DNA of 64,000 nt from Gracilibacillus salinarum (lineage in GTDB: Bacteria > Bacillota > Bacilli > Bacillales > Amphibacillaceae): positions 868,001 through 932,000 of the forward strand of contig NZ_CP095071.1 of NCBI RefSeq assembly GCF_022919575.1. The letters are read 5' to 3'. The notes below the pieces were generated by a model. It saw nothing but the letters and a program-made list of their open reading frames with translations. It was not told the DNA's origin and did not search any database. Below are positions 59,076 through 64,000 of the stretch, in pieces. Each line of letters begins with the position of its first letter. The first letter of the stretch is position 1. Both the position numbers and the translations under genes were made by a program.

Positions 59076-60175
59076 AGACCATGATCGGCCTAATAAATTT
59101 AGAACATGAATATGATTTTTTGAACGAGCTGACCTATTTTCGTTGTGGAGCTGCCACTCCCTTCGCCGGTCGTTATCGTCTGATTGATTTCACTTTATCC
59201 AACATGACTAAATCATACATGAACGAGATTGCTATTTTCGCTAAACATAAATACCGTTCCTTGATTGATCATCTAGGTTCAGGAGCAGACTGGGATCTGA
59301 ATAAACGACATGGCGGTTTATTTATTTTACCTCCACAGTGGCATGACCCACACGATGTTTCCAAAGGAGATCTGCGCCATTTCCGTAATAATTGGGATTT
59401 CTTTGAACGATGCAAATCGGAATATGTACTAATCAGTGGCAGTCAGTTCATATCTAACATGCACTATAATCATTTATTCGAACAGCACCTTGGATCAGGA
59501 GCTGACGTCACTATTCTCACCAGTCAGTACGATTTAAAGCCTGAGCATACTAGTTGTTTAAAAGTAGAAGCTGATGACCAAGGTAATGTCACAGCCTTTA
59601 CTAATGATACCAAAAATAACCATGTGTATACCGGGGTCTATTTATTAAGAAAATCCCTGCTCTATTCCTTGATGGAAGAATGCATCGCCAATAACAAGAG
59701 TAATTTTTTCCTGGATGGCATTCAGAATAACCTTGACCGATTAAAGATTCAAGTCTATAACTATCAAGGCTATAGCATGATCGTCAATTCTATTGATAGC
59801 TACTATCGCCAAAATCTTTCCTTATTAGATTCAGATAATTATCAGCAATTATTTCCAAACGGTGAAAGAGTCTACACCAAAATTGGTAATCAACCACCAA
59901 CTAAATATAACAGCTCAGCCAAAATAGCGAAATCACTTATTGCCACAGGAGGGATTATTAATGGCGAAGTAGAAAACAGCATTCTCTTCCGTGGAGTAAA
60001 AGTAGGCAAAGGAGCAAAAATAAAAAATTCGATTATTTTACAGCATTGCAAGATTGAGGATGGTGCGCATATAGAAAATGTGATTCTGGATAAAGATGTG
60101 ACTGTCACCGAAGACCAGCTGTTAAAAGGGGCAAAGGAACAACCATTTATCATCGCAAAGCGAAGTACGGTTTAA
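59072..60175 (+). CDS. glgD: Glucose-1-phosphate adenylyltransferase regulatory subunit GlgD
   Basis: 367-residue paralogue of GlgC. The nucleotide loop GGxGxRL is missing at the N terminus ([19 protein letters not shown]) and the catalytic SGDH is replaced ([11 protein letters not shown]), as in GlgD of Firmicutes, where it stimulates GlgC. The [12 protein letters not shown] block and the C-terminal beta-helix repeats are retained. Confidence 0.95.
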   Translation: MKTMIGLINLEHEYDFLNELTYFRCGAATPFAGRYRLIDFTLSNMTKSYMNEIAIFAKHKYRSLIDHLGSGADWDLNKRHGGLFILPPQWHDPHDVSKGDLRHFRNNWDFFERCKSEYVLISGSQFISNMHYNHLFEQHLGSGADVTILTSQYDLKPEHTSCLKVEADDQGNVTAFTNDTKNNHVYTGVYLLRKSLLYSLMEECIANNKSNFFLDGIQNNLDRLKIQVYNYQGYSMIVNSIDSYYRQNLSLLDSDNYQQLFPNGERVYTKIGNQPPTKYNSSAKIAKSLIATGGIINGEVENSILFRGVKVGKGAKIKNSIILQHCKIEDGAHIENVILDKDVTVTEDQLLKGAKEQPFIIAKRSTV

Positions 60176-60187
60176 AGGAGCTGACTT

Positions 60188-61621
60188 ATGACACGTGTAT
60201 TATTTGTTGCTTCTGAAGCATCCCCTTTTGTCAAAACCGGTGGATTAGCAGATGTCATCGGGTCACTCCCACAAGCATTAAATAAGCGGAATGACGTCCA
60301 AGTCCGAGTGGTCCTCCCTCTCTACCAGGAAACTCTTGACAAATGGGAGGATACTATCAAGGAATTTCTGTCGTTTACAGTCGATGTTGGCTGGAGACAT
60401 CATCACGTTAAAGTCTACCAATTGTTTCATCAGGATACACACTACTATTTCATTCATAATGATTACTATTTCTCCAGACATCAAATATATGGCTATGACG
60501 ACGACGGTGAACGATTTATCTTCTTCTGTCAGGCAGTTTGCGCAATGCTTTCTAAATTAGAAGATTTCCCTGTCGACATTTTGCACGCTCATGACTGGCA
60601 AGCTGCTTTGTCTATCGCATTTAGCAAGATTCAATATCCAGATTGGCAACTCCAAACAGTGTATACGATCCATAATTTAAAATATCAAGGCATCATGCAA
60701 AAATATGCTTTTTCTGATTTATTTAATCTAGCACCAGATCATATCGCTGGATTTGAATGGAATGGTTTATTGAACTGTATGAAGGCTGGCTTGTTCCATG
60801 CTGACAAGATTACAACGGTAAGCCCAACCTATGCAGAGGAAATAAAAACACATTATTTCGGTGAAGGCCTACATTCCATCCTTAACGAACGGCATCAGGA
60901 TGTCTCAGGTATATTGAACGGAATTGATATCGAGGAATATAATCCAATGACCGATAGTGCACTTGTTTGTCCCTACGACCATGCAGGTAATAGCAAGCGG
61001 TCTAACAAAAAAGCACTGCAACAACAATTAGGGTTACCCGTAAATGCAGACATTCCATTATATGTTATGGTTTCCCGACTGGTGGAACAGAAGGGTTTTC
61101 ATCTTGTACAACGTATTATCGATGAATTTCTAACAGAAGATGTTCAGTTTATTATTCTTGGAACTGGCGATCACGAATTCGAGGATTATTTTTACCACGC
61201 AGCGTGTCGCAACCATTCCAAGCTCGTAACCTACTTAGGTTTCAGCGAATCATTAGCGAGACAAATTTATGCATCTAGTGATTTTTTTGTGATGCCATCC
61301 TTATTTGAACCATGTGGGTTATCACAATTAATAGCACTTCAGTATAGATCAGTTCCGATCGTAAGAGAAACAGGTGGTCTAAAAGACACCGTACAGGCCT
61401 ATAATGAACACAATTTAAGCGGAAATGGATTTAGCTTTCCGAACTATAACGCACATGATTTACTGCACGTGTTACGTTATTCACTGCAAATCTATCATGA
61501 TGAGACACAATGGAAGGCACTCCACCACAATATTGATAAAAGCAGTTTTAACTGGCAGCAGTCCGCTGATGCCTATGTGCAATTATATCATTCGTTGATA
61601 AAGTCACAGAAAGGAGAATGA
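60188..61621 (+). CDS. glgA: Glycogen synthase
   Basis: GT5 enzyme transferring glucose from ADP-glucose. 477 residues with the ADP-glucose binding KTGGLADV near the N terminus (15-22), HAHDWQAAL (about 133), and the C-terminal FVMPSLFEPCGLSQLIALQYRS motif with the catalytic EPCGL Glu (about 376). AAAGGAG lies before the ATG; 12 bp after glgD. Confidence 0.97.
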   Translation: MTRVLFVASEASPFVKTGGLADVIGSLPQALNKRNDVQVRVVLPLYQETLDKWEDTIKEFLSFTVDVGWRHHHVKVYQLFHQDTHYYFIHNDYYFSRHQIYGYDDDGERFIFFCQAVCAMLSKLEDFPVDILHAHDWQAALSIAFSKIQYPDWQLQTVYTIHNLKYQGIMQKYAFSDLFNLAPDHIAGFEWNGLLNCMKAGLFHADKITTVSPTYAEEIKTHYFGEGLHSILNERHQDVSGILNGIDIEEYNPMTDSALVCPYDHAGNSKRSNKKALQQQLGLPVNADIPLYVMVSRLVEQKGFHLVQRIIDEFLTEDVQFIILGTGDHEFEDYFYHAACRNHSKLVTYLGFSESLARQIYASSDFFVMPSLFEPCGLSQLIALQYRSVPIVRETGGLKDTVQAYNEHNLSGNGFSFPNYNAHDLLHVLRYSLQIYHDETQWKALHHNIDKSSFNWQQSADAYVQLYHSLIKSQKGE

Positions 61622-61627
61622 GCACCT

Positions 61628-64000
61628 TTGAAAAAGTGGACACCTGCATTGTTTATTTCTCAGTTAGAAAGCATCTTTAAAGAACATGAAATGGAAATCA
61701 AAGTGGCTTCATCCACAGATATGTATTATGCGATCAGTTCACTGATCAACCAGGAGATTGAACGGAATTGGAAGAAAACAGAGAAGCGTTATCACTCTAA
61801 GCGACCAAAACAGCTCTATTACCTTTCGATGGAATTTCTAATCGGTGGCTTACTTAAAAATAACCTTTTTCATTATGACATGCTCGATAGTTGTAACCAA
61901 GCAATGACAGAACTTGGCTTTGACCCCGAACAGATCTTTCAGGAAGAACGTGATCCCGGTCTGGGAAATGGCGGTTTAGGACGACTCGCCGCTTGTTTTC
62001 TCGATTCTATGGCAGCCCTCCAGTATCCGGGACATGGCTACGGTATCCGTTACCGGTATGGTCTGTTCGAACAACGGATCATTAACGGTTACCAGACCGA
62101 ATTGCCTGACTATTGGCTAGACTCCCCTTACCCTTGGGAAGTCCGCAAAATCGATGAGGCAGTAGAAATTGAATATGGCGGTTCCGTACATATGCAACAA
62201 GCTGAGGATGGCTCTTTTACTTGCACTTATCACAACACCGATAAAGTACTTGCCGTCCCATATGACGTACCGATTGTCGGCTTTCGAAATAAAGTGGTCA
62301 ACACATTACGCCTGTGGAGTGCAGAACCGGCAGATGCTGTTCAACAACCTAACGAAACGGAATACTACCACCAGTTAGAACATCATCATGCGATTGAACA
62401 AATTTCCGGATTTCTCTATCCAGACGATTCAAGTGAAGAAGGAAAATTGCTACGATTAAAACAACAATATTTTTTGGTAGCTGCGAGCTTGCAGAAGATA
62501 TTGAGGGAGTATCAGGAAAACGTTCGGAAACCTTTATCCAAAATGCCGGAAAAAGTCGTCATCCAGATCAATGACACTCACCCCAGTTTAGCTATTCCAG
62601 AAATGATGCGTATCTTAATGGATGAAGAATCGCTTGGCTGGGACGATGCGTGGCAGATCACCAATCATACTTTCGCTTATACCAATCACACATTAATGAG
62701 CGAAGCCTTAGAAAAATGGCCAGTTACTGTAATGCAGCAGCTGCTTCCTCGCCTATACATGATTATTAATGAAATCAACGAACGATTTTGTCGCGGGATT
62801 TGGGAAGAACATTCGGAATTAAGAGAACGTATTCCAGAGATGGCGATTATTGCTGACGGTTACGTTCATATGGCGAGACTGGCCGTTGTCGGCAGCTTCA
62901 GCGTCAATGGTGTAGCAAAACTCCATACCCAAATTTTAAAAACACAGGAAATGAAGGATTTTTACCATCTGTATCCGAAACGATTTAATAATAAAACGAA
63001 TGGCATTACTCACAGACGCTGGTTATTAATGGCCAACCCACGTTTAGCAGAAGTGATTACCGAAACGATCAGTTCTCATTGGATCACAAGACCACGCGAA
63101 CTGACCCATTTATTGCGACACATTAATGATAAGCCACTCCTTGATCAGCTCGATGTCATCAAAAATAAAAACAAACAAAGATTGGCTGACTACATTCAGC
63201 AAACAACTGGTATTCTGGTTGATCATCAATCAATATTTGATGTCCAGATTAAACGGCTACATGAATACAAACGGCAATTATTAAATATTTTCCATGTGAT
63301 CTATTTATATAATGAACTGAAGGAAAACCCTCTGTTGGATATCACACCAAGGACCTTTATTTTCGCAGCCAAAGCAGCTCCCAGCTACTATTTCGCAAAA
63401 GAAGTGATCAAACTGATTAACACCGTTGCTTCCATTGTCAATCATGACGTTGCGATCAACGGGAAGCTTAAGGTTGTTTTCTTGGAAAATTATAATGTCT
63501 CGTTAGCAGAGAGGATCATACCTGCAGTCGATCTAAGCGAACAAATCTCCACTGCCGGGAAAGAAGCTTCCGGTACCGGTAATATGAAAATGATGATGAA
63601 CGGTGCGTTAACGATCGGTACATTAGACGGTGCCAATATTGAAATGAAGCAGCTGGTAAGTGAAGCCAATATCTTCTTATTCGGTTTGCAATCTGATGAG
63701 GTCTTCCAGTATTACGAAAACGGTGAGTATCAGGCGAACGAACTGTACCAGACCGACGACCGACTGGCAAAAATATTAGATCAATTACGTGATGGCTATT
63801 TCGGTCATGAATTTAAAGATATCTGTTACCAGCTGCTCTCCACTAATGATCCCTATTTTATATTGAAAGATTTCGATGACTATGTAGAAACACATCAGCA
63901 TATTGATCAGACGTACCGTAATAAGGACAGCTGGTTGTCTAAAAGTCTGGTGAACATTGCCCATTCAGGGAAATTTTCGAGTGATCGGACGATAAGGGAA
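61628..64000 (+). CDS. glgP: Glycogen phosphorylase (3' end cut by window)
   Basis: Releases glucose-1-phosphate from glycogen. TTG 61628-61630 lies 11 bases after AAAGGAG, six bases past the glgA stop. The frame stays open for 791 codons to the window edge, ending ...SGKFSSDRTIRE, so only about ten residues are missing from the typical length. It shows the DPGLGNGGLGRLAACFLDS motif near residue 110, NGITHRRWL (about 458) and the PLP-lysine segment EASGTGNMKMMMNGA (about 645). Last gene of glgBCDAP. Confidence 0.96.
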   Translation, partial: MKKWTPALFISQLESIFKEHEMEIKVASSTDMYYAISSLINQEIERNWKKTEKRYHSKRPKQLYYLSMEFLIGGLLKNNLFHYDMLDSCNQAMTELGFDPEQIFQEERDPGLGNGGLGRLAACFLDSMAALQYPGHGYGIRYRYGLFEQRIINGYQTELPDYWLDSPYPWEVRKIDEAVEIEYGGSVHMQQAEDGSFTCTYHNTDKVLAVPYDVPIVGFRNKVVNTLRLWSAEPADAVQQPNETEYYHQLEHHHAIEQISGFLYPDDSSEEGKLLRLKQQYFLVAASLQKILREYQENVRKPLSKMPEKVVIQINDTHPSLAIPEMMRILMDEESLGWDDAWQITNHTFAYTNHTLMSEALEKWPVTVMQQLLPRLYMIINEINERFCRGIWEEHSELRERIPEMAIIADGYVHMARLAVVGSFSVNGVAKLHTQILKTQEMKDFYHLYPKRFNNKTNGITHRRWLLMANPRLAEVITETISSHWITRPRELTHLLRHINDKPLLDQLDVIKNKNKQRLADYIQQTTGILVDHQSIFDVQIKRLHEYKRQLLNIFHVIYLYNELKENPLLDITPRTFIFAAKAAPSYYFAKEVIKLINTVASIVNHDVAINGKLKVVFLENYNVSLAERIIPAVDLSEQISTAGKEASGTGNMKMMMNGALTIGTLDGANIEMKQLVSEANIFLFGLQSDEVFQYYENGEYQANELYQTDDRLAKILDQLRDGYFGHEFKDICYQLLSTNDPYFILKDFDDYVETHQHIDQTYRNKDSWLSKSLVNIAHSGKFSSDRTIRE

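Noticed and set aside
63516..63770. Minus-strand frame of 84 codons
   Set aside because: Antisense within glgP, whose coding frame is unbroken through the region.

Overview
The window is a chromosomal segment of a low-GC, endospore-forming Gram-positive bacterium of the Bacillaceae. The order spo0B-obg-thrR-pheA, rpmA-prp-rplU, spoIVFA-spoIVFB, minCD, mreBCD, radC, spoIIB, folC-valS, spoVID-ysxE, hemAXCDBL, ysxC-lonA, clpX, tig, ysoA is the conserved Bacillus backbone. AT-rich codons, a bcr1-type repeat and the presence of an RNase G-like gene fit a halotolerant relative such as Gracilibacillus, Virgibacillus or Oceanobacillus; the genus cannot be fixed from the sequence alone. Almost everything up to 44.4 kb is on the minus strand. 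There are no rRNA or tRNA genes, CRISPR arrays or transposase genes.

Layout. 1-1487: end of an unidentified plus-strand gene, then 1.3 kb of non-coding DNA made of fold-back repeats and one bcr1-like repeat. 1488-4717: Phe biosynthesis, threonine regulator, Obg GTPase and the Spo0B phosphotransferase. 5305-9461: ribosomal proteins L27 and L21 with the L21 leader RNA, the L27 protease, an RNase G-like enzyme and the SpoIVFA/FB sigma-K checkpoint. 9559-14514: septum placement (MinCD), cell shape (MreBCD) and RadC. 14678-25477: spoIIB and an apparently complete type IV pilus operon (three prepilins plus a pilin, PilB, PilT, PilC, prepilin peptidase, PilM/N/O), lying where B. subtilis keeps only comC. 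25579-31497: folC, valS with its T-box leader, and a FetAB-type metal exporter. 31633-32979: type II NADH dehydrogenase with a 32-residue membrane peptide. 33.2-35 kb: a 642-bp fold-back repeat, a sinI-like anti-repressor gene behind a c-di-GMP-I (GEMM) riboswitch, and a long AT-rich gap. 35.2-44.4 kb: late spore coat genes, another fold-back repeat, and the haem operon. 44.6-46.1 kb: two plus-strand membrane protein genes inserted in the backbone. 46.2-53.4 kb: ysxC, lonA, clpX, tig, ysoA. 53.8-64 kb: pullulanase divergent from the glycogen operon glgBCDAP, with glgP cut by the window end.

The most notable element is the c-di-GMP-I riboswitch directly in front of a 44-codon SinI-family gene. 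SinI proteins antagonise the biofilm repressor SinR, so this would link the second messenger c-di-GMP to the sessile/motile switch in one transcript, in a genome that also carries a retractile (PilT-containing) type IV pilus about 8.6 kb away. The second is a family of long imperfect palindromes with terminal inverted repeats, present as full, shortened, half and remnant copies in the intergenic gaps.
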